A stretch of 64,000 nucleotides of DNA from Pseudomonas syringae (GCF_023278085.1 NZ_CP066265.1:5476983-5540982); one strand, 5' to 3'; counted from the first letter of the stretch, positions 36,200 to 45,758 are shown. A program made the numbers and translations. Notes: generated by a model not told the origin, from the letters alone.

Positions 36200-36793
36200 C
36201 TAGTCCTGCTCATCGGGCTGCTTTGCGACCACCATCTGCGGAAACAGATCGCTGCCACGCCAGCGACGCACCGACTTCTGGAAAAACTGGCTGTTAGGCA
36301 CCTGAACCAGCGCGCCGCCGGCTTCCGGGGTTTCGATCAGGGTGGTGAACATCAGGTTGATGGCGACCACTCGGCCCTTGACGCCGGGCTTGTCCAGCGT
36401 GTCGACCAGCTCGACCATGTCGCCGATGCGGAACGGGCCGATGGTGAAGATCAGGATGGCGCAGAGCAGGTTCGACAGCACGCTCCACATCGCGAAGAAC
36501 GCCACGGCGGCGACGGCAACAAAGCCCGACAATGCAGTCCACAGCACCGTTGCCGAAACGCCGAGCCTGCCCAGTACGAACACGAATGCGCTGCCCATGA
36601 TCAGCCAGCGTAAACCACCGCGAACCGGCACCAGCAACTCTGGCGGCAGTGGATAACGCTCGCCCAGACCAGTCAGAAAACCTCCGACGATCCGCTGCAA
36701 CACATAGCCGGCCAGCAAGATCAGTAGAATCTGCATGCCGATCAACAACGGCTCAAGCCAGTATGCGGATATCGACAAGCCCAACATCTCCAT
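36200..36793 (-). CDS. Small MscS-type mechanosensitive ion channel
   Basis: A 197-residue membrane protein with hydrophobic segments at about 8-30, 55-75 and 80-105, followed by an MscS beta domain (FRIGDMVELVDTLDKPGVKGRVVAINLMFT). The pore helix and beta domain are present, but the C-terminal vestibule and barrel of MscS (286 residues in E. coli) are largely missing. Start choice is uncertain among GTG 36796, ATG 36793 and ATG 36787. It lies 17 bp after yheS on the same strand and may be co-transcribed with it. Confidence 0.85.
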   Translation of the reverse strand: MEMLGLSISAYWLEPLLIGMQILLILLAGYVLQRIVGGFLTGLGERYPLPPELLVPVRGGLRWLIMGSAFVFVLGRLGVSATVLWTALSGFVAVAAVAFFAMWSVLSNLLCAILIFTIGPFRIGDMVELVDTLDKPGVKGRVVAINLMFTTLIETPEAGGALVQVPNSQFFQKSVRRWRGSDLFPQMVVAKQPDEQD

Positions 36794-36809
36794 CACTCTC
36801 TTGCCTCAC

Positions 36810-38720
36810 TCACGACAATGCTTCCAGTTCGGCCTGCATGGATTCCAGCAGCTCCAGCGCCTGCATCCAGGCGTCTTCCAGCTCGGCTTCCCGGACCTTC
36901 AGCTTTGCCTGCTCGGCCAGCAGGTCGCGCAGCTTATCCTTGTTGGCGGCGTCGTAATTGCTGCTGTCTGCCAGGGCCTCTTCGACCTTGGCGAGTTTTT
37001 CATTCACCAGCCCGAGATCGCGCTCCAGCTTGTCGGCTTCGCGCTTGTGCGGCGCCAGTTGCTGACGTAGCGCGGCGGCCTGCTGACGCTGGGCTTTCTT
37101 GTCGGTCTTGTCAGCGTTGACCGGCGTGTTGCTGACGGGCGCGTTGCGCAGCCGGTAGTCGGCCAGCCACCGGGTGTAGTCATCCAGATCGCCATCGAAC
37201 TCCTGCACGCGGCCGTCGGCCACCAGCAGGAAGTCATCGGTGGTGCTCTTCAGCAAATGCCGATCGTGAGACACCACCAGTACCGCGCCGCCAAACTCCT
37301 GCAAGGCCATGGTCAGCGCCAGGCGCATCTCCAGGTCCAGGTGGTTGGTCGGTTCGTCGAGCAGCAACAGATTGGGTTTTTCCCAAGCGATCAGTGCCAG
37401 CGCCAGACGGGCTTTTTCGCCACCGGAGAAATTCAGCACCGGCTCGTCGAGGCGCGCGCCCCGGAAGTCGAAACCGCCGAGGAAGTCACGCAGCGTCTGT
37501 TCACGCTCGGTGGGCGCCAGGCGTTGCAAGTGCAGCAACGGCGTCGCCTTGGCGTCCAGTGAGTCGAGCTGATGCTGGGCAAAGTAGCCCACGGTCAGGT
37601 TTTCACCGCGCACCAGTCGACCGCTTTGCGGCTCAAGCTCGCCTGCGAGGTTTTTGATCAGTGTCGACTTGCCCGCGCCGTTGGGGCCCAGCAGGCCGAT
37701 GCGCGCACCGGGAGTCAGTTGCAGCTTGACCTTCTCCAGCACGGTCTTGTCGCCGTAGCCCAGGCGCGCATCGGACAGGTCCAGCAACGGGCTGGAGATC
37801 TTGTCGGACTCACGGAAGACGAAGTTGAACGGCGAGTCGACGTGCGCGGCGGACAACTCCTCCATGCGCTCCAGCGCCTTGATGCGGCTCTGTGCCTGAC
37901 GGGCCTTGGTGGCCTGGGCCTTGAAGCGCGCAATGTATTTTTCCATGTGCGCACGCTGCACCTGCTGCTTCTCGTAGGCCTGTTGTTGCTGGGCCAGACG
38001 TTCGGCGCGGGCACGTTCGAAGGCGCTGTAGCCACCGCGATAAAGGGTGATCTTGCGCTGCTCGACATGGGCAATGTGATCGACCACGGCGTCGAGAAAG
38101 TCCCGGTCGTGGGAAATCAGCAGCAAGGTGCCGGGGTAGCTCTTGAGCCAGTCTTCAAGCCACAGAATGGCATCGAGGTCCAAGTGGTTGGTGGGCTCAT
38201 CGAGCAGCAGCAGGTCTGACGGACACATCAGCGCCTGCGCCAGGTTCAGGCGCATCCGCCAGCCACCGGAGAAGCTGCCGACCTGACGCTCCATCTGTTC
38301 GTTGGTGAAACCCAGACCCGCCAGCAGCTTGCGAGCGCGGGCGTCGGCGGTATAACCGTCGGCGCTGTCGAGCTCCGAGTGCAGACGTGCCTGAGCGGCG
38401 CCGTCCTGCGCGGCTTCGGCCGCTGCCAGCGAGCTCTGCACTTCCCGCAGGCGCTCGTCGCCATCGAGGACGTAGTCCACGGCCAGACGTTCGAGGGTGT
38501 CGACCTCCTGACGCATGTGTGCGATGCGCCAGTCGGCGGGCAGCAGGCAGTCTCCGGCGTCAGGCGTCAACTCGCCGCGCAGCAAAGCGAACAGGCTGGA
38601 TTTACCGGCGCCATTGGCGCCGATCAGACCGGCTTTATGGCCGGCGTGCAGGGTCAGCTCGGCGTCTTCTAGCAGACGTTGCGGACCACGCTGTAAGGTA
38701 AGGCTTTGAAGTCGAATCAT
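36810..38720 (-). CDS. yheS: ABC-F family ATPase YheS
   Basis: A soluble ATPase with two ABC domains, 636 residues. Walker A motifs are GANGAGKSS and GPNGAGKST, signature motifs are SFSGGW and NFSGGEK, and Walker B motifs are LLLLDEPTNHLD in both halves. An arginine-rich linker (RFKAQATKARQAQSRIKALERM) and a coiled-coil C-terminal extension match YheS/Uup ABC-F proteins, which act on the ribosome E-site. No transmembrane segments. The start at 38720 (MIRLQSLTLQRG) is conventional; the longer frame overlaps the divergent gene. Confidence 0.95.
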   Translation of the reverse strand: MIRLQSLTLQRGPQRLLEDAELTLHAGHKAGLIGANGAGKSSLFALLRGELTPDAGDCLLPADWRIAHMRQEVDTLERLAVDYVLDGDERLREVQSSLAAAEAAQDGAAQARLHSELDSADGYTADARARKLLAGLGFTNEQMERQVGSFSGGWRMRLNLAQALMCPSDLLLLDEPTNHLDLDAILWLEDWLKSYPGTLLLISHDRDFLDAVVDHIAHVEQRKITLYRGGYSAFERARAERLAQQQQAYEKQQVQRAHMEKYIARFKAQATKARQAQSRIKALERMEELSAAHVDSPFNFVFRESDKISSPLLDLSDARLGYGDKTVLEKVKLQLTPGARIGLLGPNGAGKSTLIKNLAGELEPQSGRLVRGENLTVGYFAQHQLDSLDAKATPLLHLQRLAPTEREQTLRDFLGGFDFRGARLDEPVLNFSGGEKARLALALIAWEKPNLLLLDEPTNHLDLEMRLALTMALQEFGGAVLVVSHDRHLLKSTTDDFLLVADGRVQEFDGDLDDYTRWLADYRLRNAPVSNTPVNADKTDKKAQRQQAAALRQQLAPHKREADKLERDLGLVNEKLAKVEEALADSSNYDAANKDKLRDLLAEQAKLKVREAELEDAWMQALELLESMQAELEALS

Positions 38721-38766
38721 AATGGCGGCGGAGTCTACCAGCTTCGTCCTGAACAGGTGGATCACT

Positions 38767-39243
38767 ATGCCTTCAGCGCTCTGGAGTTTCACCCTCGATT
38801 TCTACGCCCGGCCGGGTGTGGAACAGGCTTGTCTTGCGCTACAAGCCAACGGGGCCAACGTGTGCATGGTGCTTTGCGGCGTCTGGCTGGAGTCGCGCGG
38901 CGTGGCCTGTAATGCGCAACGATTAATGCAAATCGGACAATTGGCCACGCCTTGGCACGATGACGTGGTGCGTCCACTGCGGGATTTACGCAATCAATGG
39001 CGTGATTCGGCACATCAGGATGCCGCGCTGAACGCTTTGCGAACCAGGGTCAAGGCATTGGAACTGGAGGCCGAGCAGAATCTGCTGCTGAGGCTTGAGA
39101 CGCTGACTGATGGCTGGCCGGGTGGCGAGGCAGGTAACACAGGCGACTGGCTTGAAGGACTTGCGGAGGGGGATGTGGCAGAGAACCGCGATGCGCTACT
39201 GGTGTTGCGCATCGCGGCCAATCTCAGCGTTGACCAGGCTTAG
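38767..39243 (+). CDS. TIGR02444 family protein
   Basis: A 158-residue cytoplasmic, alpha-helical protein of the TIGR02444 family: SALWSFTLDFYARPGVEQACLALQ at the N-terminus and PWHDDVVRPLRDLRNQWR in the middle. Function unknown. The ATG at 38767 is divergent from yheS (46-bp gap). Its TAG stop shares two bases with the algP TAA on the other strand (39240-39243), so the genes end nose to nose. Confidence 0.9.
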   Translation: MPSALWSFTLDFYARPGVEQACLALQANGANVCMVLCGVWLESRGVACNAQRLMQIGQLATPWHDDVVRPLRDLRNQWRDSAHQDAALNALRTRVKALELEAEQNLLLRLETLTDGWPGGEAGNTGDWLEGLAEGDVAENRDALLVLRIAANLSVDQA

Positions 39244-40220
39244 GAAGCGCTGGTTGGCGTTACGCTGTTGCTCGGTGTTGCCGGTGCAGCGGCTGGCGCA
39301 GTGGCTGCCGGTGCCGGTGCAGCTTTGGCGGCAGCCGGTTTTGCAGCGGGTTTGGCTGCAGGCTTCGCAGCCGGTTTAGCGGCTGGCTTGGCCGCTGCTT
39401 TCAGCGGCGCTTTGGCAGGAGCCTTTGCTGCTGGCTTGGCAACGGGAGCTTTGCTGGCTGCGGGTTTGGCAGCACTGCTTGCGGTGGTTTTGGCAACAGC
39501 AGGTGCTTTGCTCGCGGCAGGTTTGGCAGCCGGTCTGGCGGCAGTCGATTTGGCTGCAACTGGCTTGGCAGCCGCTGTTTTCGCAGCGGTTGGCTTGGCG
39601 GCGGCAGTCGACCGGGTAGCGGGCTTGGCAGCCGGTTTAGCGGCTGGTTTTGCAGGCGTTCTGGTTGCAGCCGATGCCTTGGTCACGGCAGGGCCGGACG
39701 CCGCTTTAGCGCTGGCAGCAGGCTTGGCCGCCGTTTTGGCGACGGGTTTGGCGGCAGCTTTCACCGGCGCTTTTGCAGCAGGTGCCTTGGCAGCGACTTT
39801 AGGCGCAGCAGGCTTGGCATTGCGAGTGCTCAGAACTTTACCTACCGCCTCTTTCACCCGGCCGATACCCTGGGCCAGTTTCAGGCTCTCTTGAGCATCG
39901 CGCTTGAGGTGCAGGATGTAAGTGCGGGTTTCTGTCTGACGCTCCTTGAGCGCATCCAGCAATTCTTCCAGCTCGGACACAGCGCCTTTGGCCTTGTTCT
40001 GGGCCTTGGATTTGCCTGCGGTGGCAGCATCCTGCAATTTGATACGGGCGTTGTGCAGTTTTTCCTGCGCCTTGCCGCGTTGTTTCTCAAGCTTGGCGAG
40101 CAGTTTCTCGGCATCAGCCAGAGCTTGGGAGCAGGCGTCTTCCAGATGTTCAAGCAAGCTGCCCGATAATTGTTGGAGCAAATGCAACGGAGTATTTACT
40201 GGCTTCTTTTTGGCCGACAT
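39240..40220 (-). CDS. algP: Histone H1-like / alginate regulatory protein AlgP
   Basis: A 326-residue DNA-binding protein with two parts. Residues 1-130 form a charged coiled-coil region (LLEHLEDACSQALADAEKLLAKLEKQRGK), and the C-terminal half consists of Lys-Pro-Ala-Ala-type repeats like those of eukaryotic histone H1. AlgP (AlgR3) was described in P. aeruginosa as an alginate regulator; neighbouring algQ and algZR support the assignment. The repeat tract is internally repetitive and prone to length change. Confidence 0.93.
   Translation of the reverse strand: MSAKKKPVNTPLHLLQQLSGSLLEHLEDACSQALADAEKLLAKLEKQRGKAQEKLHNARIKLQDAATAGKSKAQNKAKGAVSELEELLDALKERQTETRTYILHLKRDAQESLKLAQGIGRVKEAVGKVLSTRNAKPAAPKVAAKAPAAKAPVKAAAKPVAKTAAKPAASAKAASGPAVTKASAATRTPAKPAAKPAAKPATRSTAAAKPTAAKTAAAKPVAAKSTAARPAAKPAASKAPAVAKTTASSAAKPAASKAPVAKPAAKAPAKAPLKAAAKPAAKPAAKPAAKPAAKPAAAKAAPAPAATAPAAAPATPSNSVTPTSAS
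39290..39800 (-). repeat. KPAA-coding low-complexity repeats in algP
   Basis: Degenerate 12-bp-periodic repeats encoding AAKPAAK-type units, about 40 in number, fill the 3' half of algP. The reverse strand gives an Ala/Gly-rich shadow ORF. Recombination within the repeats could change protein length. Confidence 0.8.
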
Positions 40221-40437
40221 GACTTACCTCCTGGGTGACGAAATTGCGGCTCATACTAGGCTTCTGCGCGCATCGCCGCTAGGGCATCTTGACACCACTA
40301 ACGGGGCGCTGTTGCATACTGCAAAAAATGATTACCGCACGACGATGCGCAGGTATCGTGAAATTCACATCTCAAGACTGGCCACTACACGTCCTGGCAC
40401 TGGCATAATCGCCAACTTCCCAGGCCGGAGAGCATTA

Positions 40438-41112
40438 ATGTCGCGCTACCTGTTAACGTCGTTGTTCCTCTTGCTACCCCTGGCCCAGGCTGCCGAAGCG
40501 CCGCCCTCCAGTGACAGTCACGACCTGGCTTACAGCCTGGGCGCAAGCCTTGGCGAGCGTCTGCATCAGGAAGTTCCGGACCTTGATCTCAAGGCGCTGG
40601 TAGACGGTTTGAGGCAGGCCTATCAAGGCAAGCCGCTGGCCCTCAAGCAGGAGCGCATCGACCAGATTCTGCGTGAGCATGACGCGGCAATCGCGCAAGC
40701 CGAAACAACAGGTACAGACGCGCCCACCGAGGCGGCCCTGGGCGCGGAGCGTCGTTTCATGGAGGCTGAAAAGGCCAAACCGGGCGTCAAGGTGCTGGCT
40801 GACGGCATTCTCATGACCGAGCTGACACCGGGCAGCGGCCCCAAACCGGACGCGAATGGCCGGGTGGAAGTGCGCTATGTGGGGCGTCTGCCGGACGGCA
40901 CGATCTTCGACCAGAGTACCCAACCGCAGTGGTTCAGGCTCGACAGCGTGATCAGCGGCTGGACCAGCGCCCTGCAGAACATGCCGACGGGTGCGAAATG
41001 GCGGCTGGTGATCCCTTCGGATCAGGCCTATGGGGCCGAAGGTGCCGGTGACCTGATCGACCCGTTCACGCCGCTGGTATTCGAAATCGAGCTGGTCGCT
41101 GTCTCACAGTAA
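40438..41112 (+). CDS. FKBP-type peptidyl-prolyl cis-trans isomerase
   Basis: A 224-residue exported isomerase with signal peptide MSRYLLTSLFLLLPLAQA. The N-terminal dimerisation region is AYSLGASLGERLHQEV, and the C-terminal FKBP domain reads VEVRYVGRLPDGTIFDQS ... VISGWTSALQNMPTGAKWRLVIPSDQAYGAEG, with the conserved Tyr, Phe, Asp and Trp residues. FkpA/FklB type. The ATG at 40438 begins the signal peptide. The 217-bp upstream gap to algP contains the divergent promoters. Confidence 0.93.
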   Translation: MSRYLLTSLFLLLPLAQAAEAPPSSDSHDLAYSLGASLGERLHQEVPDLDLKALVDGLRQAYQGKPLALKQERIDQILREHDAAIAQAETTGTDAPTEAALGAERRFMEAEKAKPGVKVLADGILMTELTPGSGPKPDANGRVEVRYVGRLPDGTIFDQSTQPQWFRLDSVISGWTSALQNMPTGAKWRLVIPSDQAYGAEGAGDLIDPFTPLVFEIELVAVSQ

Positions 41113-41136
41113 GCGTCAACAAGCCCTGTGGCAGAC

Positions 41137-41166
41137 ATGCAAAGGGGTGCAAAAAGCACCCCAGGC
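41137..41166. terminator. Hairpin terminator between FKBP and algQ genes
   Basis: Inner stem GGGGTGC (41144-41150) / GCACCCC (41156-41162) with an AAAAA loop, extended by CATGC / GCATG arms. It lies between convergent genes. No long U run. Confidence 0.6.
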
Positions 41167-41182
41167 ATGTGTATATGCAGCA

Positions 41183-41656
41183 TCACACCTGCGCGGCGAG
41201 TTCTTCCTTGTGCGAGGTATGCAGTACCTCGATCAGGCAGTCTTCCAGCTCGAAACGCTCATGCAGCAAGCGGCCCAGCTGGTTGAACTCTTTGGCGACC
41301 ACTGCTGCGTCCGAGCAATCGCCCTTGTCGCAGCGGTCATTGAACGCCAGCGCGAACTTGGTGATGACATCAAGACGCGGGTAGATGGTGTCCGCCAGCT
41401 CAAGCCCGCGCTCGTCATTGAATGCCCTGGCCTCATCGCCAAGCTGTTCGTAGACTTCGAAGTGCCCGGCTGAAACGTAATCCACCAGAATTCCGCACAG
41501 ATTCTGTAAACCTTCCAGATCGGCTGCCAGGGCTTCGGGTGTGTCACCCAGCGCATCGTAGGCTTCGATCAGTTCGAGACGGCTTTCCAGCCAGCGATCA
41601 ATCAGCTTGTTGACCCCGCCCCAGCGTTCCTGAGCATTCTGACAACTTTCCAGCAT
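41183..41656 (-). CDS. algQ: Anti-sigma70 factor AlgQ (Rsd family)
   Basis: A 157-residue Rsd/AlgQ protein that binds region 4 of RpoD and shifts RNA polymerase use in stationary phase; in P. aeruginosa it promotes alginate synthesis. It starts [30 protein letters not shown], and the Rsd helical bundle follows ([22 protein letters not shown]). The ATG at 41656 is clear. It is encoded in the conserved algP-FKBP-algQ-dsbB order of Pseudomonas. Confidence 0.95.
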   Translation of the reverse strand: MLESCQNAQERWGGVNKLIDRWLESRLELIEAYDALGDTPEALAADLEGLQNLCGILVDYVSAGHFEVYEQLGDEARAFNDERGLELADTIYPRLDVITKFALAFNDRCDKGDCSDAAVVAKEFNQLGRLLHERFELEDCLIEVLHTSHKEELAAQV

Positions 41657-41829
41657 GGTCTTCTCTCTTCCCTTCGGGGGCGTGCGGTCCTGTGCCAGCC
41701 TTGATGATGCACAAGGAGCTGGCTTGATGATGCGTCAGGACAGCATGATTCCAGTGACGCGTGCGGCCCAGATTATGCCCGCTCGGTAAGGCCATCAAGG
41801 TACGCAGGAGATAAAGTTCATACAAGCGT

Positions 41830-42357
41830 TTAATACCCTTGCCGGTTTTTGGCCGCCAGCCAGGCAAGTAATTCGCTGGAAAGTGGATACAGCGCCACCG
41901 TTGCCAGGCCCGCAAAAGCCAGCAGGCTCCACTCCGGCAGGCTCATGCCGAACAGGGACCAGGTGATTTCGGCGCAAAATATTGCATCACTGCGCAGGCG
42001 GTCTATGCACATGTCCAGCGACAGAAAGCTCAGTAAATGTTCGAGCCTTGAAATGAAAGGTATCAATTGATCGACCGAGGCGGTTTGCAGCCACACTTGA
42101 AGGCCTGCGGTGCCCATGCCTGCCAGGGTAAACAGCAGCAGCCCCAGGCTGTAGCGACGCAAACCCTCGGCACCAGGCGCGTGGCAGGCAGCGGCCAGGG
42201 CCAGAACAGCGCAGGTGACAAAGGCGGCACGTTGCAAGATACACAGGATGCAGGGTTCGAGGCGAAAGGCATGCTGGACGTAAATGGCGGTGCCGATGAT
42301 CAGTGTGCAGGCCAGCGATGCCAGGAAATACAGGAAGCGTGTGCGAGCCAGATACAT
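41830..42357 (-). CDS. dsbB: Disulfide bond formation protein DsbB
   Basis: Re-oxidises DsbA and passes electrons to quinone. A 175-residue membrane protein with four hydrophobic segments and both periplasmic cysteine pairs: Cys36 and Cys39 (EPCILC) and Cys117 and Cys128. The quinone-contact Gln-Arg follows the first pair (LQRA). The start at 42357 (MYLARTRFLYFLASL) is the family start; 20 upstream in-frame residues are rejected. It lies between algQ and the hem operon. It might be the DsbH paralogue that Pseudomonas also carries. Confidence 0.92.
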   Translation of the reverse strand: MYLARTRFLYFLASLACTLIIGTAIYVQHAFRLEPCILCILQRAAFVTCAVLALAAACHAPGAEGLRRYSLGLLLFTLAGMGTAGLQVWLQTASVDQLIPFISRLEHLLSFLSLDMCIDRLRSDAIFCAEITWSLFGMSLPEWSLLAFAGLATVALYPLSSELLAWLAAKNRQGY

Positions 42358-42536
42358 GGCAAATCCGTAACAAAGGACGAGGCGATTACGGTAGAGGAAA
42401 GGATGCGGGGCTTTCAAGGTGACGGCGTGCGGATGCTTCGCTGTTTAACCACGAAAACAAACACACTGCAGTGCGGTTCTTTTACACATCTACGTAGGAG
42501 AATTCCCACATGCCGATGTTTGCTGGCTTTAGGGCC

Positions 42537-42562
42537 GAGAGAGCCCTGATTCAGGGCTCTCG
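42537..42562. terminator. Hairpin downstream of the hemCDXY operon
   Basis: An 11-bp stem CGAGAGCCCTG / CAGGGCTCTCG with a 3-nt loop, 7 bp after the hemY stop. There is no U run on the minus strand. Confidence 0.6.
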
Positions 42563-42568
42563 ACAGAT

Positions 42569-43813
42569 TCAGCCTTGGGTCAGTGCCGGTAGCGGGCGGG
42601 ACAGGAAGCGTTCGTCCAGCAGGCCGAGACCTTCCTGAAACAACTGGTTGCTGCGATCCGTTTCGCCCAGTTGCGCAAGCAGTCGCGCCAGCTCCGCGCA
42701 GGTTTCAGGATTACGTTCCAGGCGCAGGCTGCTCTCCAGATAATCCCGCGCCTTGCCCCATAACCGTCCCTGCAGACAAATGCGGCCCAGACTCAGCAAC
42801 AGGCTCGGGTCGCTCGGGTGATGCTTGAGCCAGCCTTCAGCCGTCTGTAGCTGCTTCAGCGGGTCGCTGCCGCGCACCAGTCCGTACAGACGTGCAAGAT
42901 GACTGTGGTAGTCGCGCTTGAGTGCTGCGCGAAGCACCTCTTCAGCCTGGGTCTCGGCGCCCAGTCGGCGCAGCTGATCGGCATAGGCCAATACCAGTTG
43001 CGGTTCCTGACGCTGCGCGGAGCTCAGGCTCTGCCAGGCCTGTTCCAGCGACGGCAGACCGGTCAACGCCCCTTCGCTGTCATCGCGATAACCCGCCAGC
43101 GTCAGGTTCTCACCCCAGGCGCGGCGTTCCAGTTCGGCCAGTTCTCTGGAGGGCAGTACCTTGTCCTTGCGCAGCTCGGGCAGCAGACGAATCAGCTCGG
43201 ACCAGTCGCCCCGTTGCTGATAAAGACGCTGTAACTGGCGAAGCACCTGAGGGTTGTGCGGATGACGCTGGTGCATGGCCTGCAATGTGGTCAGCGCGCC
43301 GTCGGTGTCGCCACGGTCCTGCTGCAACTGGGCGTGGTTCAGGGCAATCGCCAGTTCGGCTTGTGGCTGACGCTCAAGCGCGCGTTCCAGCAGGCTGTCG
43401 CAGTCTTCGTAACGCCCTTGCTCATTGGCGGCGCGTGCGGCGCCGATGTAGTACAGCAGTGGATGCGCATCCGCTTCGGCTGCCCGTTGCAGATGACGCT
43501 GCGCGCTGGCCCAGCGGCCTTCGGCGAGGTCCATCTGGCCTTGCTCAATGGCCATTTGCACGCGACGATGACGGTTACGCCGTGACCAAGGGTTGACCAC
43601 GCGGCCGGAGGTGGTCAGCAAGGTGATCAACAACCTGACGAGGAAGATCACCAGCAGCACCGCGAGCAGCAGTGCCAAGGTTGCCCACAGGCTCGATTCG
43701 TAGCGGAAGTTTTTATAGGCGATCAGCACATAACCGGAGTGATCCGCTATGGCGACGCCAATCAGCGCTGCCGCAACGATAGCGATGAACAACAGCACAT
43801 AGAAGCGCTTCAT
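42569..43813 (-). CDS. hemY: HemY haem-biosynthesis-associated TPR protein
   Basis: A 414-residue inner-membrane protein with two N-terminal hydrophobic segments (MKRFYVLLFIAIVAAALIGVAIA and LWATLALLLAVLLVIFLVRLL) followed by TPR-like helical repeats (AQRHLQRAAEADAHPLLYYIGAARAANEQGRYEDCDSLL). It matches the gammaproteobacterial HemY family, not the Gram-positive protoporphyrinogen oxidase of the same name. The start overlaps the hemX stop by 4 bp (ATGA), so it is the last gene of hemC-hemD-hemX-hemY. Confidence 0.92.
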   Translation of the reverse strand: MKRFYVLLFIAIVAAALIGVAIADHSGYVLIAYKNFRYESSLWATLALLLAVLLVIFLVRLLITLLTTSGRVVNPWSRRNRHRRVQMAIEQGQMDLAEGRWASAQRHLQRAAEADAHPLLYYIGAARAANEQGRYEDCDSLLERALERQPQAELAIALNHAQLQQDRGDTDGALTTLQAMHQRHPHNPQVLRQLQRLYQQRGDWSELIRLLPELRKDKVLPSRELAELERRAWGENLTLAGYRDDSEGALTGLPSLEQAWQSLSSAQRQEPQLVLAYADQLRRLGAETQAEEVLRAALKRDYHSHLARLYGLVRGSDPLKQLQTAEGWLKHHPSDPSLLLSLGRICLQGRLWGKARDYLESSLRLERNPETCAELARLLAQLGETDRSNQLFQEGLGLLDERFLSRPLPALTQG

Positions 43814-44931
43814 CGGCTGGTCCCCTGCTGCGCCTCGGCTGGCTGGCTGACGGCATGACGGCGCTCAAGGTAGGCCTGCACCGCGCTCAGCGTTGGCGCC
43901 AGATCAGGAGTCTTGACCGACACCGGCTTGTTGGCCACGTCGTCTAGGCCAAGGCTCAACGCTTTGCTCTGCGGGTCTTCCTGATTGAAATTGGCCTTGA
44001 GCACGCTTTGAGCTTCGGCAACGGCCTTGGCGTAAACCTGCGGCTCACCGTTGAGCGCCGCCCATTGCGCCTGCTCCAGCGCAAGGCTCAGGGCCAGGCG
44101 CACTTGCGACAGGGTCTGACCTGCCAGCACCGGGCGGATGTCCTTGTCGGCGTTGAAGTCGATACGGAAGTAATGGGAGATCTGATCCCACCAGCGCGAC
44201 CACTGACTGTTTTCAGTCTTGTCTTCGGTCAGGCCCAATAGCGACTGACCCTTGTCTTCGTACTCGGGGGCCAGTGTGTTGAGCTGGACGGCCTGCTCGC
44301 GCAGCGCGGCCAGTTGCAGGAACAGACCGGTACGATCCGGCTGCTCGACGCTGCGCAGGGCTGCCAGGCTCTTGGCCAGTTGCTCGCGTGCGGCGAAAGA
44401 CCCCGGATCGTCCTGCTCGCGCAGAATTTCATCGGCACCCTGAACCAGCGCCTGGGCGCTGTTGATGTCCTGCAGCGCTGACAGGCGCAGGCTGGCAAGA
44501 CGCAGCAAATGTTCGGCCTCGGCCAGACGCCAGTCCTTGCGGCTGGCGCCCAGCACGGTTTCAAGACGCTGGCTCAGGCGTTGCTGGTCGCCCTGCAACT
44601 GCGCTACCAGACGCCGGCTGTCTTCCAGTTGGTCGGCAGGCGGAAGTTGCGCAAGACGTGCGTTCAGTTGCTGGTCGTTCTGAGCCAGCACCAGCGTCTG
44701 TTCGGCGATGTCTTGCACCTGTCCGCGCTGTTGCTGGTGGCCGGCCTGTAGCATGCGCAGTTGCCAGACTCCCCAGCCTGCCACGGCGACGCCGGCGATG
44801 CCGAGCAGCAATGCAAGGATCACCAGGCTACTGCTGCGGTTGCCGGTACGCTCGACGCGCACGGGGTCGGGCGTGGAATTCGACGTTTTCAAGACCGATT
44901 CTTCGTCTTTAGGCAAGGCTGTTTCGCTCAC
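43810..44931 (-). CDS. hemX: HemX protein (uroporphyrinogen-III C-methyltransferase-like)
   Basis: A 373-residue membrane-anchored protein with an N-terminal cytoplasmic segment, a single hydrophobic helix near residues 30-52 and a long periplasmic coiled-coil. It matches HemX of enterobacteria and pseudomonads, whose methyltransferase annotation is by position, not activity. Start: GTG at 44931 (VSETALPKDEESVLKTS) with AAAGGA 8 nt before it; the upstream in-frame ATG codons lack a good ribosome binding site. It overlaps hemY by 4 bp. Confidence 0.9.
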   Translation of the reverse strand: MSETALPKDEESVLKTSNSTPDPVRVERTGNRSSSLVILALLLGIAGVAVAGWGVWQLRMLQAGHQQQRGQVQDIAEQTLVLAQNDQQLNARLAQLPPADQLEDSRRLVAQLQGDQQRLSQRLETVLGASRKDWRLAEAEHLLRLASLRLSALQDINSAQALVQGADEILREQDDPGSFAAREQLAKSLAALRSVEQPDRTGLFLQLAALREQAVQLNTLAPEYEDKGQSLLGLTEDKTENSQWSRWWDQISHYFRIDFNADKDIRPVLAGQTLSQVRLALSLALEQAQWAALNGEPQVYAKAVAEAQSVLKANFNQEDPQSKALSLGLDDVANKPVSVKTPDLAPTLSAVQAYLERRHAVSQPAEAQQGTSR

Positions 44932-44981
44932 GTATCCCATCCTTTGCATATTGGCGTAATAGCGTAAACGACAGGTGTCGA

Positions 44982-45758
44982 TTAATACGCCTTCACGGCA
45001 GGCTGAGGCTGATTCCGCAACGCTGCCAGCAATGCCGCGGCGCTGGCGCCACGGCAATCAATAACGGTTCGGGCACCGGCTGCTCGCGCAATGTCGGCAA
45101 CCCTGGGGCTCGGTACAAATAACGGCAAACCGGCCAGATCCGGCCATGAGTCACCTGCCATTTGCAGTAAATGTTCAAAACCCTGCCCACTGCTGACCAC
45201 CAGCCCGTTCAAGCGTTCCAACGTCACGCGTTGCAGCAGGGTGTCAGCAGCGTACTGCGGCAGGTAACGCCGGTACAACGGCAGGTACTCGACATCTGCT
45301 CCCTGCTTGCGCAATTGCTCGGCCAACAGTTCGCGTCCCTCGTCACCACGCATGATCAACACCCGGCTTCCGGGCGTGGCAATCGCCTGCTTCAGGCGCG
45401 GCAGTTCGAGCAAGGCCTCGCTGTCGTCACCCTGTTCCGGCCAGCTTGTGTCCAGGCCGTAATCGAGCAGTATCTGTCCGGTAGCTGAACCCACACTGAA
45501 CCAGGGTTGCATGGGTGGCTGCGGCCACACTTCATCGATCAGTTCGATGGCCAGACGCGCCGCCGGCTTGCTGACCACGATCACTGCACAATAATTGAGC
45601 AGCTCGAAAATGATCGAACGCTGCGCAGGCGTCAAGGGTAAAGGCTCGGTTTCAAGCAAGGGCAGACAATTGCTGAAGATTCCGGCGTCGGCCAGCAGTC
45701 TGGCCAGCGCCGCCGATTCTTCGGCCGGACGGGTCAGCAGCAGACGCCAGCCATTCAT
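44982..45758 (-). CDS. hemD: Uroporphyrinogen-III synthase
   Basis: Cyclises and inverts ring D of hydroxymethylbilane to uroporphyrinogen III. A 258-residue two-lobed protein starting [26 protein letters not shown], with [15 protein letters not shown] and the [14 protein letters not shown] region typical of HemD. Sequence conservation in this family is low, and position between hemC and hemX confirms the call. The start overlaps the hemC stop by 4 bp (ATGA, 45755-45758). Confidence 0.95.
   Translation of the reverse strand: MNGWRLLLTRPAEESAALARLLADAGIFSNCLPLLETEPLPLTPAQRSIIFELLNYCAVIVVSKPAARLAIELIDEVWPQPPMQPWFSVGSATGQILLDYGLDTSWPEQGDDSEALLELPRLKQAIATPGSRVLIMRGDEGRELLAEQLRKQGADVEYLPLYRRYLPQYAADTLLQRVTLERLNGLVVSSGQGFEHLLQMAGDSWPDLAGLPLFVPSPRVADIARAAGARTVIDCRGASAAALLAALRNQPQPAVKAY

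Noticed and set aside
39268..39894. 208-aa Ala/Gly-rich plus-strand ORF opposite algP
   Set aside because: It is the complement of the KPAA repeats.
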